Notes: generated from the sequence alone by a model not told the origin. 40,325 nt of DNA from Hypsibius dujardini (GCA_001579985.1 LRSR01014944.1:1-40325); one strand, 5' to 3'; shown: positions 13,022 through 24,572, counted from the stretch's first letter. A program made the numbers and translations.

Positions 13022-14620
13022 TTAAACCATCTTCACAACTAAGGGCTTCTGATTTGGTATCGCGGCCACGCCGTACTGTGTAGCGGCGCGCCGTAAAAAT
13101 GCATTCACCATTTGCCGCACCACCTCGTCGAAAAAGAGCTGCGACATCTTGGTGTATAGAATATTGCGGAACTCAAAGCTGACGTAGAAATCGAGAGTGC
13201 ACGTCTTGGGGTTGTTCGGCAGACCGGGACTGAACTTCCACTCCGTGGCTAGATGATTGAACATCTTCCCCTCCGTACTGACGGCCTTCACCAGATTCGG
13301 CCGGACCGTGGTCACGTTGGAGGTGTAACGCTCGGAGATGGGCGGGAAGCCGATCTCCATCTGGTACTTTTCGTTGCCGGGTGGACCTTGCCGGCTGTAG
13401 AGCAGCGTCGAGTTGGTGCACCAAGGCACGAATTCCTTGTATTGTTTCACGTCGGCCACCACGTCAAACATCTGCTCCATTGTATAACTGCAAAAACGAC
13501 ACAAACATACCCTGGTTATATTGGTTACATTGGTTGGTTACATTGGTTGGTAACATTGGTTAGTTACATTGATTACATTGGTTACATTGGTTGATTACAT
13601 TGGCTGGTTACATTGGTTACATTAGTTGGTTACATTGGTTGGTTACATTGGCTGGTTACATTGGCTGGTTACATTGGTTACATTGGTTACATTGGTTGGT
13701 TACATTGGTAGCTTCGTTATACTGTTGTTCAAATAACGTGTTTGAATTTAAGTTAAATATTAAATTAATTTAAGTCCAGAAGAAAAGTCTATTCAAATGC
13801 AACATTTATTTTATTAAAAACAAAAATCCACATTTTCAGCATTTTAAATAAGATCTTCAATAAAATGTCCTAATACTGAAAGAAATTTTAGTGATTTAAA
13901 AAAACATTTCAAATATCGATTTCTATTGTTGTGACTTTAAATAAAATAAACAGACTCTTTATTAAAATCAAATTCACTTTTTTAGCCAGTTTAGTTTGAT
14001 TCCTTGACGAATTCGTCAATTCGTTGATTGAAAGATATGATAGGAACACATTGAACAGCGCGATCGGTCGCTTGATTGAACGATTGCAATCAATCAATTA
14101 CGCTACTATGGGCAATCCATTGATTGAACGATTACAATCAATTAATTACGCTACTATGGGCAATCCATTGATTGAACGATTGATTGGTGCAAAATCAATA
14201 TAATAAAAAAAATTAGTGCTGTTGTTCAGTTTCAACACAACATCGTACTACCTTCTTTTCTGCATAGGATAACTCCCCAAAAATGAAGATTTTACTATTA
14301 TTCTTTCTTCATTGATTGGCACATTGATGCATGTTGCTGGAGCCCATAATGTTCTGGTCTAATCAAAAGAGCGATCGGTTGAATGATCGGTTGATTGATG
14401 AAAATGATATAATCTCAAATACACAATGAATATTAGCGTTTCGTGGAGGAGTGAGCAACGAAAAAACAACCACATACCCCAATATTCTACGTTCCGAATA
14501 CTCTTTTGTTTTTCCTTTGGACAGTGAAGGCAGGGATGGCAGCCCGAAACCGAAATTTCGACAGTATATCGTCGAAGGGGTGCATAATGAAAAAGACCTG
14601 GGAGCAATCCGTAAAATCAT
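13022..14620 (-). CDS. COQ10: Coenzyme Q-binding protein COQ10 homolog, mitochondrial (two exons, 202 aa)
   Basis: START/polyketide-cyclase-fold protein of the mitochondrial inner membrane that binds coenzyme Q and supports respiration and CoQ biosynthesis. Exon 1 is 14620-14478 (donor GTATGT), exon 2 is 13487-13022 (acceptor TTTGCAG). The split Gly codon (GG then T) restores the family motif KEYSERRILG-YTMEQMFDVV. Exon 1 supplies an Arg/Ser-rich presequence (MILRIAPRSFSLCTPSTIYC). Exon 2 carries the conserved FVPWC, IGFPPISERYTS, NLVKAV, TEWKFSPGLPNNPKTCTLDF, SFEFRN and FFDEVVRQ blocks. At 202 residues it is somewhat shorter than vertebrate COQ10 because of a compact N-terminus. It is head to head with the FBXO22-like gene, 549 bp away. 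A start further upstream cannot be fully excluded. Confidence 0.93.
13508..13712. repeat. (GGTTACATT)-type tandem repeat in the COQ10 intron
   Basis: Repeats of GGTTACATT with TGGTTGGTTACATT variants of 9-14 bp, starting about 20 bp upstream of the COQ10 exon 2 acceptor. The in-frame Trp/Leu/Tyr-rich open frame on the plus strand is a repeat artefact. Confidence 0.85.
14046..14182. repeat. Dispersed repeat, copy 1 (inverted relative to 15700-15845)
   Basis: Contains AACACATTGAACAGCGCG, CGCTTGATTGAACGATTGCA and two tandem units of about 58 bp ending ACGCTACTATGGGCAATCC. The complement of 15700-15845 matches it over more than 100 bp. This copy lies in the COQ10 intron. Confidence 0.8.
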
Positions 14621-15169
14621 TTGGCTTCTCGCAGTCTACGCATATCATGCAGAACTGAAATCGTACCTTCCCACCAACACTGCGGAAGTTCAGCAAAAAA
14701 ATTCTTCTGGGTGGGGAAAAAATTCCAAGGATTAGGGATGATTCGAAATTCTACCGATCTCAGCTGATCATCACTGCTGCGTTAGAACAAATATTCTCCG
14801 TGACTGAACACTTTATTCCGTGATTGAACATTTTGTTCCTTAACTGAACATTTCATGCCACAGTTGAACATGTTATGCTCCGCAACGGAACATTTTGCTT
14901 GGCTGTTGCAAATGTTTTTCTCCTCGTCGGAACATTTTATTTTCCTTGCTGGAACATTTTTTTTATTTACTGTATGATTTTATTTTGCAAACACAATTCG
15001 TAAACAACCTCTTCACGATGATCTCATAACTTTTTCAGCTCCCCCGCCATTCTGTTTATATTCCGTTGTCAGCAGGGAGTAGGGAGTCTTTATTTCGGAG
15101 GTTTAACGTTTTGCAGGACTGATTTGGAATACTTATTTATTTGGAGTATTTGGCTTCCGTCGAAGGATA
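14621..15169. promoter_or_regulatory. Bidirectional spacer between COQ10 and the FBXO22-like gene
   Basis: The start codons of the two divergent genes are 549 bp apart. The middle is occupied by a 20-22 bp tandem array (14784-14972). No open frame of interest. Both promoters must lie here or within the array. Confidence 0.55.
14784..14972. repeat. Tandem array of nine 20-22 bp units with GAACA core
   Basis: GAACA or GAACATTTT recurs at 14784, 14806, 14826, 14846, 14866, 14888, 14930 and 14952, with a degenerate unit at 14909. Spacing is 20-22 bp, about two helical turns. One unit (14826-14838) forms the palindrome GAACATTTTGTTC. The array sits between two divergent promoters. Confidence 0.8.
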
Positions 15170-16746
15170 ATGGGTCCTCTTCCAGCTGCCGTCTCGTCTT
15201 CCTGTGAGTTTTCTCCTTCACCCCCATGATCTTATTATTATTTATCAGCTATTTTGGACTTTCCTTTTGGACTTTCATTTTGGACTTTCATTTCAGACAT
15301 CAAAAGCCTTCTCGCAGCTCGATGTCGGACGAACGCGTCGTCGTCGTCCTCTCGCGCAGGAGGAGCGAAATTGAGCAGTGGAGGTGTCGTGAAACGTCGC
15401 TACAAGCGCAGGCGAAGACGGCGACGAGCCCCCGCCACGAGAGCTGCCAAGCCAGCCGCTCGGCGAGCCAAACCGAAGCCAAAGACAGCGGAAATGGCCA
15501 TTCAAACGACCGACTACGGCCAAGATGGCGACGACATCCAGATGAATGTCTCCGTGGGCACGTCGAATTCGGCCCGTGATAGAAAGGCCACAAAAAAAGA
15601 GGAAAAGCTGGACATTTTTGGGGAATCATCCAAAACAAAAAAGAAGGTGGTACAGCGTTGTGTTGGAGCTGAACAACAGCACTAATTTTTTATTGATTTC
15701 TACCAATCAATCACTCAATCAATGGACAGCCCACAGTAACGTAGTTGATTAATTGCAATCGTTCAATCAATGGACAGCCCACAGTAGCGTAGTTGGTTGA
15801 TTGCAATCGTTCAATCAAGCGATTAAATGCGCTCTTCAATGTGTTAGCTTTATCGTCACTTTAATGAGATCAGATAGCTCATAATCTTCCTTGAGTGAGA
15901 TGTTGCTGCTTCATAGTTTGAAGTAAAGCTGATTTTTCAAATCTTTTCACCGACTCGAAATTTTAAAGTTTGAATCAGCCGCAGACCGTTAATTGAGTGG
16001 GTCAGGTAAATTGATTGTTGATTGATTGATTGATTTGTACTATCACAAGTTTCGGCGACGGTGGTTACGTCTATTGCACTTATGCTAGTTCTGATTCCTA
16101 GTGAATTTAATTCAAATTTCCAGGTCAAGAAGGAGGTGAAGGCGGAGAAGAAGCCGTCCATTTTAGATGTCATCACGCTGAGCGACGATGAGGATGATGT
16201 CAAACCGGTCGTCATCAAGCCCAAGAAGATGCCACAGCCTTCGGATGACGGTCCAAGCACTTCGAGGGGAACCGGTGGCGGTGAGAAGGCGGTACGACGG
16301 CGTGCTAGGGTCATGGACAGTAGCGACGACGAGGATTACGTTCCGGAACCGGAGGAAGCTGTTCCTCTTCGAGCCAAGAAGAGACTGTCCACCCGGTCGA
16401 ATAAGGATCTTCCAGCGACGGTAGGTGCTGCTACGTCCAGTTCAGCTGTGGCGCAGAGTGCGACAAAGACTGCAGAAGCCGCTGTCGTGGTGGTGGACCC
16501 GCAGCGGGAGGAGCAAGACCGACAGTTGCGTGTGCAGATGGTGCATGACTTTCTGTTTACGCCTCCCATTGCTGCGGCCATTGCCAAGAATCTACCGATG
16601 AAGTCATTGAATTCGCTTAGTCAGGTATGTGGTCAGCTACGTTTCTGATCTGTTTGTCTGTCTGTCTTTCCGTCTGTCTATCTGTCTGCCTGTCTGCCTG
16701 TCTATCTGTCTGTCTGCCTGTCTGTCTGCCTGTCTGTTTGCCTGCC

Positions 16747-16777
<31 letters not shown>

Positions 16778-18445
16778 GTCTGTCTGTCTGTCTGTCTGTC
16801 TATAGATATTGAGTTCTGAAACGATTCTTGCAGGTCAATCCTTTGCTACGCGACATTTGCCGGATTGAGCGTATCAAACCTCGCCGACAGTCGTTTGACT
16901 GGTTCCTCCGGCCGTCCATCGTCTCGGTCCTCGACGGCGATCGCATGCAGACCGAGCAACGCATCTTCGGCCGGCTCATTTCCGAGCTCTACTGCGAACC
17001 CGATCTGATCATCGCCTTCTGCTCCCCGTCCGTCCTCTACGGCCATCGCCTGAACTTTGACGGTCCGCGGAGCCGTCACAAGGGCGAGTTCAAACTGCTG
17101 CACGACGTCTTGGGCGACCTGATGCCGGCCAATATCGCCACCACCGGCAGCACCAAGATTGTGCATGTTCGCACTCATGGGGTGATGCCGCCGTTGCCGG
17201 TGAAGACACCCCTCTCGGCGAATCCGCGTAAGGCGGACGAATACGGCTGCAAGGAGTCGCCGCGCGATTTCTGCTTGCTGTGTATTCCGAAAATTCAGGG
17301 TGTCAATATGTGGCGGGAGTACTTGACGGCAGCACAGTTGCGGAAGCAGCTCCGTGATTCCGGCTGGCTGGAACATCGCTCCGAGACCCACTTCCTCTTG
17401 CCGGTAAACATTCTGTTGATTGTTTGATTTGCATGTTGATGTTTTAGCATGAAACTGCCCGTTTATTGATTGATTGGACACTTGATCGACTGATTGATTG
17501 GGCACGTGATCTATTGATTGATCGATTCGACACTTGATTGATTGATCAATTGATCGAACAATCGATAGATTGATTGATTGATTGGACACTTGATTGATTG
17601 ATTTGGTACTTGATTGATTGATTGATTGATTGATTGGACACGTCAAACGCCTACCAGGCTACCACTTCTCAGTTAATAAGGCATTCGAGTTCATCCTTTT
17701 TACGCATTAAGAAACTGTAGGCTCAAGTCGTGTTTTAGTTCGACAAAATCATGTCGGGTGTTTTTTGCAATAGGTGATCAAGGATTTGGAGCCGTTGAGC
17801 CCGAAATTGGTCATGATCTTCTCCCGCAGACGGGCCAACTTTGACCACGTCGCCGCCGCGGACTTCCCGGTCATCGTGCTCAACACGATGGACGACTACA
17901 CCGGCATGCAGCCGGTCCGCGACGCCGACTACGGGCTGGAGTGGTTGTCGTTCGGGGGGAATGTCACCGCGTTCCAGGTCTTCATCAAGGGATCCGCCGG
18001 TCGACTGGGACGGTCCCACCAGATTCGTCGGTTGCGTGATCAGTTCACCGCTTCACAGGTGATGGGAGGGCGCATTATGCTATTCTACTTTCGGAATGTG
18101 ACCAAGTTTGAGACGGCTAATGCGACGGAACAGTCGGAACTGATGGAGGGAGATATCATTCAGCTGCGGGAGGAGTTTCCCAGGGTGCCGATTTTCGGTG
18201 GAGGTAACTGACACGTCAAATCTTGGCCGACTTTTCTTACCGTCTCCTTCAAAATTGGACAGTGGTGATGGGCTCCTCGTTTTCCGTTCTCGGGCCTTTT
18301 GAATAGACAGGCACAGACAGACGGACAGACAAACAGACAGTTAGGCAAACAGCCAGACAGACAAGCAGACAGACAGACAGACAAGCAGACAGACAAGCAG
18401 ACAGACAGACAAACAGACAGCCAGACAGACAGACAACAGACAAGC

Positions 18446-18504
<59 letters not shown>

Positions 18505-18668
18505 TTGAATGTTAGTGTTAATGAATAATTATGAATCCATGTGATACAGGTTATCAAAACGTAATTGGCAGCTGCTTCATCAAAGACAAGACGGCGGCGG
18601 ACTTCGGCAAGTTCTGGAGCGGTCTTCATTCTGCCTTTGTCTGCGGGGTTGTTCTTGGTGGGCAGTAA
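15170..18668 (+). CDS. FBXO22-like F-box/FIST-domain protein with long charged N-terminus (six exons, 667 aa)
   Basis: Exons: 15170-15203, 15297-15646, 16124-16624, 16834-17403, 17774-18203, 18550-18668; phases agree and the product is 667 residues. FBXO22 is the substrate receptor of an SCF ubiquitin ligase and uses its FIST domain to bind clients. Residues about 275-310 (IAAAIAKNLPMKSLNSLSQV) look like an F-box, followed by a FIST-type region. Matching landmarks to FBXO22 as I remember it are FCLLCIPKIQGVNMWREYL, a central LVMIFSRRRANF strand and the C-terminal FPRVPIFGGGGYQNVIGSCF. Human FBXO22 is about 400 residues; here about 270 extra N-terminal residues are Arg/Lys-rich (KRRYKRRRRRRR, residues about 40-55) and then acidic (VITLSDDEDD, MDSSDDEDYVPEPEE), suggesting a nuclear protein. 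Similarity is modest, so orthology is likely but not certain. Confidence 0.7.
15700..15845. repeat. Dispersed repeat, copy 2 (inverted relative to 14046-14182)
   Basis: Two tandem units with GGACAGCCCACAGTA(A/G)CGTAG and GCAATCGTTCAATCAA; the complement matches 14046-14182. It lies in intron 2 of the FBXO22-like gene, so the two copies bracket both divergent first exons. Confidence 0.8.
16651..16803. repeat. (CTGT)n array in FBXO22-like intron 3
   Basis: Almost the entire intron between 16624 and 16834 is CTGT/CTGC tetranucleotides. Confidence 0.85.
17458..17640. repeat. (GATT)n array in FBXO22-like intron 4
   Basis: GATTGATTGGACACTTGATT-type units, period about 30-35 bp. Confidence 0.8.
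18304..18503. repeat. (CAGA)n array in FBXO22-like intron 5
   Basis: GACA tetranucleotide run, pure over 18441-18503. Confidence 0.85.
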
Positions 18669-19780
18669 AAGATTTTACTAATCAATATTACTCAGGAAGT
18701 TTTTCTTCTCCTCTTCAGCCGGCGTTCGGGATTTCGCTTAATGCGTTTCACGTGGTTTTTATTTTTTTTTGTGTACATTTTTTCTGGTCTCATCTGTATG
18801 TGCTTGCACATACTTATCTGTTGAATCCACTTTGCGCGGTAATTTATCCCCGGCTACAAGGATTCCCTCAATTCCGTCATCAGAAATGCAGAATACCGTA
18901 CGGTAATGATTGATATTGTGACCATTCCCATTAACTGAAACTTCGTCAAATGTGAAGGAGGAAGGGTTGAGCTTCAGGGCAGAAAAGTTCATCGACATTT
19001 TATGTCTGCCAAAACAAGGCATCACTTGCGAGCGCTTGGTTGACCGAGTCAAGCCACTTACCTTGGCTATTGCACGGAAGTATTCCACTGAACGAGGTAA
19101 ATATCTTGACTCGGTCAGTCGAGCATTCTGCTCACGTGTGCATCTTAATTCTGGCTTCAACTGCGACACGTATACTTTTATCATTCAAACACATGGCATG
19201 TTAATATGCAGGTGGGTATAGACCCTACGCCATTTCAGTCATTGCTAATGAAAGCCCTATTACTGCCTACCCAGCAGCTGTGTGATGACGTGTGCTATTT
19301 TCATTCGGCTCTTTTTACGATTACCGTCTGCTCGCGATCTCAGGGAACAACTAAGCCCCGCCTCCCTCAGTATGGCCCTGCACTCGATTGAACGTTCAAT
19401 CTGATTCACTCTTCTTTGATTGGCTAATTTCGTACAACTTACTCATTGTGTTTGATTGATTGATTGTACAGTCGTACTTTTGCGTATATTTGTCCCTACA
19501 GTGGTAATTTAGTGAACGGCACTGAATAGGCACAGCCGGGTTGGTTGGAATTTACGGGTAGGGCAGAAAAGTGTCCATTGAGATCGCGAGTATACGGTAG
19601 TTTGCGTGGCAGCCTCGTCATCTTTTACTTTCGTTTTACTCAAAGCGCACGAAAAATCGAGACATTTTTCGCCACTTCGCCGGTCAATAATTTGTTTTTT
19701 GTGCGGTCCCCGGGAATTCCCCATTTCCCCCCGTTTCCTTTCTAGACCCGGAAATCACCCGCCTGCCTGCCTGCGGAAGA
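18669..19780. other. Spacer between the FBXO22-like gene and PDIA3
   Basis: No gene recognised. It contains a hairpin-forming inverted repeat (19041-19053 TGACCGAGTCAAG against 19105-19117) and a weaker pair of about 21 nt (TACCGTCTGCTCGCGATCTCA near 19324 against the complement near 19577-19598), which may be relics of small mobile elements. Open frames of 60-140 codons here show no family resemblance. Confidence 0.5.
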
Positions 19781-21483
19781 ATGTTGCGGCACATCGTCTG
19801 CCTCGGATTCCTCTTCTTCGGGTGCGCATTCGCGTCCGATGTCATCGAGCTGACGGATGCTGACTTTGCGGACCGGATCGGCGACTACCCGGTGGCTCTG
19901 GCGGAATTCTTTGCTCCCTGGTGAGTGAAAGGGGGGTTCGGGATGGCGGGTAGATGTGTGCGAGGTTTTGCATTGTGGCGTGGAAGATCCTTGAAGTCTC
20001 GAAAACGACCTTCAATTTTCGGTTGTCGACCTTCACTTTTTTTAAATTTTTTAAAAAATTTTAATTTAAAAAAAATTTCTATTTTTTGAACTTTTTTAAC
20101 ACGTTAATATCAATGGAAATCCGCGAAGCACGCGAACTGGAAGCCTTCAAGGCGACCTTGGGATTTTTTATTTTTCATTACTTTTATTAATTAATTTTAA
20201 TTTTAAGTATTTATTTAGTGTTTTTTAAAAACATTCTTATCAGTGGGAAATCAGCGTTTTCTAAAAAAACTTGCATTTGTCACTCGCAAAAAGTAGGATT
20301 GAATGATGGAGCTTTTTTGCATGGCTCTTTGATTGACGTGGCACGACGCGTTTTGCTGACTCCCTTGACTCCGTCTGACCCAGGGTAGAAAATAATCCGA
20401 TCTGAGATGTGACGAAGATTTTAGTGGAATTTCAATAGTAGAAGGAGGCATGTTTTTTATGTGCTTGCCCAATACGGAGGTTATCATTCAAATCCATTTG
20501 CTTGCCGGTGAAGTGACAACTGGTTTGATTGATTGATTGGTTGATCAGTTAATAGAGTGACATTTGGTTTGATCGATTGATTGGTTGATCAGTCAAATGG
20601 GCTGCCGGAGGTATGATAACTACTATGGTCAATTGATTGATTGATTGATCAGTCAATGGGCTGCCGGCTTTGTTTGCTGAGGTTGTTGCTTGATGCTGCT
20701 GTTGGTATTTGATTTGATTGATTTGTTTGCTTATCATGCCTCTCACTGATTGATTGATTCATTTGAGAAGTTAATTTTCTATTGACTTGAATTTTTTTCC
20801 GAATTACTGAACGTAGATCCATTGGTTAATCGTCGTTTTAATTAACACAGTTATTAAGCCTATTGATTTTAGTGATTGATTGACTGATTCATGGATAAAC
20901 TATGTTGGCGGTGCGCGGCGGATAATTCCCATAGCGATTATAATTTTAGCTGGTTGACCGGAAGATATTGTACACGTGTAGATCATTTGATGACTTTGTC
21001 CTCCTAGGTGCGGTCATTGCAAGCGTTTGGCTCCGGAGTACGAGAAGGCCGCGACCGCCCTGAAGAAGGAGGACCTCCCGGTTGGACTGATCAAGGTTGA
21101 CTGTACGGCCAACGAGCAGGTCTGCAAGAAGTACGGCGTCTCCGGCTACCCCACGCTCAAGATCTTCCGCAACGGCGAGGAGTCCAAGGACTACGCTGGC
21201 GGTCGCGAAGCCGACGGCATCATCAAGGCTATGCGCTCAGAGGCCGGACCCAGCTCAAAGGAACTCAAGTCGGAGAGCGATCTGACTAAGTTTTTGGACA
21301 GCCAGGAAGCGGTGGTGGTGGGATACCTGTCGTCGGCTGCTGAAGCCATCCAGGAGGTAACGACGAGTGGAAGGGTCATATCAAAGGCCGACACAACAGT
21401 GCAGACAGACATACCGACAGATAGACAGACAGACAGACATACCGACAGATACACAGACAGACACACAGACAGACAGACGGACA

Positions 21484-21521
<38 letters not shown>

Positions 21522-23492
21522 GGTAGTTAGACAGACTCGGAGTCAGGTAGCATTAAGACAAACAGCGAAAATGAGGGCGGAAGGACGAGTAGGTCTGGCA
21601 GATATTAACACAGTCCACCAACCTAATGACCACTGCCACAAATGGACAGGCATGCAAGTTATAGACTCAAGTTTGGTGTTAATCTTGATGTATTTTCTCA
21701 TGTAGGTGTACAACAAGGTCGCCGACGGTCTGAAGGAGGAGATTCGCTTTGCCCACGCCAGTCTGGATGAGCTGACCAAATCTAACAAGGACAAGGTGGT
21801 GGTGCATCGGCCGAAGCGGCTGCACAACAAGTTCGAGCCGGAGACGGTGGTCTGCGACGCTTCCGACATCAAGGCCCTCAAGCAGTGCATCAGTGAGAAT
21901 ACCCACGGATTGGTCGGACATCGCACCACCAGCAACGCTGCCGCTTTCAAGGCACCACTTCTCACCGTGTACTACGACGTGGACTATGTGAAGAATCCCA
22001 AGGGCAGCAACTACTGGCGAAACCGCATCCTTAAGGTAGGAATGACGGAATTTTACCAAGGAAATGATACGTTGATTGATGTGTTCGCAGCGCCATTTAT
22101 TATCGATTGAATTTCTGTGATTGATTGGTTGTGCTTGTCCTTGATTAATTGATTGGTTGCTCTTATTCCTTGATTGATTGATCGATTGGTTGGTTGTGCT
22201 TAGTCATTGATCGATTGATTGATTGGTTGGTTGTGCTTGGTCATTGATCGATTGATTGATTGGTTGGTTGTGCTTAGTTATTGATTGGTTGGTTGGTTGT
22301 GCTTAGTCATTGATCGATTGATTGGTTGGTTGTGCTTAGTCATTGATTGATTGATTGATTGGTTGGTTGTGCTTAGTCATTGATTGATTGGTTGGTTGGT
22401 TGGTTGAGCTTAGTCCTTCTGTTTTTGGATTCCGGGTTTCAGTTGACTGATTGGTTGATGTGTGATTGGTGCCCTGTCTCTTGACATTCTTTCTTCACAT
22501 AATGACACTCAATCGATTTGTTTTGTAGATTGTCAGCAGCAAGGGCGACAAATTGAAGAGCAAGCTGAACTTTGCCATCTCCAGTTTCTCCGAGTTTGCC
22601 GGTGAGCTCGGAGAGTTTGGTCAAGACAAGGCCGACGGCAAGACCCCCGTCGCCACCATCCGCGACGGATCGAGCCGCAAGTTTGTCCTGAAGGATAAAT
22701 TCTCCGTGGAGGCTCTCGAGAAGTTCATTGCCGATTTTGTGGCTGACGAGCTGGAGCCGTACATGAAGTCAGAGGAGCTCCCCGAAGACAAGTGAGGTTA
22801 CAATCGACTATCTCTCGTGTTTGAGGCGTGGTTGTTAACGTTTGGGTTGTTGTTTTCAGCACCCAGGCCGTCAAGGTCGTGGTCGGGAAGAACTTTGACG
22901 AGATTGTCAATGACGCCGAGAAGGACGTCCTGATTGAGTTTTACGCCCCGTGGTGCGGTCATTGCAAGTATGTAAACCGTATCTGCCCGTTGATACCTGC
23001 GTCACCTAAGCGTGCTCTGCCTACCTAGCTGCCTATCTGTTTGCCTGTTTGTTTGTCCATCTACCTGTCTGTCTGTCTACCTGCCTCTCTGTCTATCCGT
23101 CTGTCTGTCTGCTTGTCTGTCTGCCTGTCTGTTTGTCTGCCTGCCTGTCTGTTTGTCTGTCGGTTGACGAGTTTTTTGTCCCACCCCACAGGAAACTCAC
23201 CCCCATCTACGAGGAACTGGCGGAGAAGCTGAAGGGCGAGAGCGAGATCACCATCGCCAAAATGGACGCCACTGCCAACGACGTGCCGAGCCAGTTCAAC
23301 GTTCGTGGATTCCCCACCATCTACTTTGCCCCCAAGGGAGACAAGCAAAACCCGCGGGTCTACAACGGTGGCCGCGAAGTTGCTGACTTCATCAAATACC
23401 TCGCCGCAGAGTCCACCAACCCCCTCAAAGGGTGGGATCGTTCGGGCAAGGATCACTCGGGCAAGGAGCAGAAGACCAAGACGGAACTCTGA
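19781..23492 (+). CDS. PDIA3: Protein disulfide-isomerase A3 (ERp57-like), six exons, 496 aa
   Basis: Thiol oxidoreductase of the ER lumen that forms and rearranges disulfides, classically on glycoproteins handed over by calnexin/calreticulin. Exons: 19781-19920, 21008-21356, 21706-22035, 22529-22791, 22860-22967, 23192-23492; phases agree. A hydrophobic signal peptide ([15 protein letters not shown]) precedes the mature start near [11 protein letters not shown]. The order is a-b-b'-a': active sites APWCGHCK at residues 48-51 and 393-396, [14 protein letters not shown] in domain a, [19 protein letters not shown] in b', and [20 protein letters not shown] in a'. It ends KTEL, a KDEL-type retrieval signal (human ERp57 ends QEDL). 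Length matches the family (about 505). Introns fall in the Trp codon just before the first CGHC and in the Lys codon just after the second. Confidence 0.96.
20521..20760. repeat. Degenerate GATT-rich repeat in PDIA3 intron 1
   Basis: Three loose units of GATTGATTGGTTGATCAGT(T/C)AA followed by GGGCTGCCGG or similar, period about 55-60 bp. The AT-rich stretch 20035-20250 just before it holds nothing recognisable. Confidence 0.7.
21403..21530. repeat. (GACA)n plus (CA)n microsatellite in PDIA3 intron 2
   Basis: GACA run passing into a CA dinucleotide run (21485-21517). Confidence 0.85.
22075..22416. repeat. Minisatellite of about 35 bp units in PDIA3 intron 3
   Basis: About nine units of GATTGATTGGTTGGTTGTGC followed by TTAGTCATTGATC, filling most of the intron. 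Confidence 0.85.
23032..23163. repeat. (CTGT)n/(CTGC)n array in PDIA3 intron 5
   Basis: Pyrimidine tetranucleotide array ending about 25 bp before the acceptor CCCACAG. Confidence 0.8.
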
Positions 23493-23845
23493 GCGCGCGA
23501 TGGAGTGGCCAAATTTAGCTCCGGGCTTTGTGATTTACGCTAGTGGTGTTTACTACCTGTTTTTCTCTTCGTTGGTCTTTTTCATTTGGATTCCACACAG
23601 TTGCATTGTTTTTAATACGTTGTGAAGGAAGGCATGGATGGTGTGTCGTCGTCCTCGGGAATTATGCGCATGGTGATGCTTTTACATGTCTCCCAAATAC
23701 GATGAGTTGCGGTGGAGTTGCTGCTTTGGAAGATTACTCTCGGGATTACTGTTTTACAAAGGTGTTTACCTGAAAACGCTCTCATGGGCTCGCAGCGAAA
23801 CAGTCTAAGGTCTTAAGAGTCGATGGTACAGCTGTGCTGAAGTTA

Positions 23846-24570
23846 CTGTAGTGCCGCGTGAAAGTTGTGAGGGCGTTGTTTGGTTGATTGAGCGTCGTTT
23901 GGTTGATTGAGTGTTGTTCGGTTGATTGAGTGTTGTTAGGTTGATTGAGCCTTGTTAGGTTGATTGAGTGTTGTTTGGTTGATTGAGTGTTGTACGGTTG
24001 ATTGAGTGTTGTTCGGTTGATTGAGTGTTGTTCGGTTGATTGAGCGTTGTTCCGTTGATTGAGCGTTAGTAAATTCCGACCCGGGTTTGATTGATTCAAC
24101 GACCGCGAAACAAGCCTACACTGTTGAGTGTTGATCAGTCGTTTTTTCTGGTTTACTTTTTCGTGCTAGATTCGGGTTATTGCTTCCTTGATTTTTGCAT
24201 TCTTAATTTACTCAATGGTGAAGGGTAAAAATCGGTGGAGATGATTACTGTCGTGAACGGTGAAGAGCGGGTCGGTGTGCCTACTGACGAAGATAGCAAG
24301 TTAGAGGCCTTGTTTGATGACTAAATAGTCGGCACCGACGAAGGAAGTCATCAGATGGAGATTAGTTTTTTAACGAAGAGTCGTTCATTGGAGAGGCGGA
24401 GGAATGAATTTGAACTTGTGAGCAGTAAAGTTTGGCATTCCAAGCAGTCGCTTGATTGACTGATTGCTAGACTGTAATTGTCGATCAAAATTTACTGCAC
24501 CGGGGGGTCTGAAGAATCGAACGCTCAATCAATCAAACAACACTCCAACCACTTTCACGCGGCACTACAG
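23846..24570. mobile_element. Non-autonomous inverted-repeat element A, about 725 bp
   Basis: Terminal inverted repeats of 49 nt matching at 43 positions; both ends begin CTGTAGTGCCGCGTGAAAGT. Each end is flanked by TA (23844-23845 and 24571-24572). The interior has a GATT-containing tandem array (23880-24064) and otherwise non-coding sequence. Long TIRs, a TA flank and no transposase point to a MITE-class element. The transposase family is not determined. Confidence 0.75.
23880..24064. repeat. Minisatellite of about 19 bp units inside element A
   Basis: About ten units of GGTTGATTGAGTGTTGTTC; the first unit overlaps the inner end of the left TIR and the right TIR contains one unit in reverse. 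Confidence 0.85.
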
Positions 24571-24572
24571 TA

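Noticed and set aside
14359-14607. Minus frame of 82 codons overlapping COQ10 exon 1
   Set aside because: It is the wrong frame; the frame starting at 14620 gives KEYSERRILG and joins exon 2 in phase.
16834-18203. Phospholipase D/TDP1-type enzyme as an identity for the gene at 15170-18668
   Set aside because: No HKD motifs are present; the FIST-type blocks and the C-terminal FPRVPIFGGG segment fit FBXO22 better.
18952-19221. Open frame of 89 codons, and the overlapping minus frame 18759-19184
   Set aside because: No family resemblance or splice context; both overlap the inverted repeat at 19041-19117, so probably repeat-derived.
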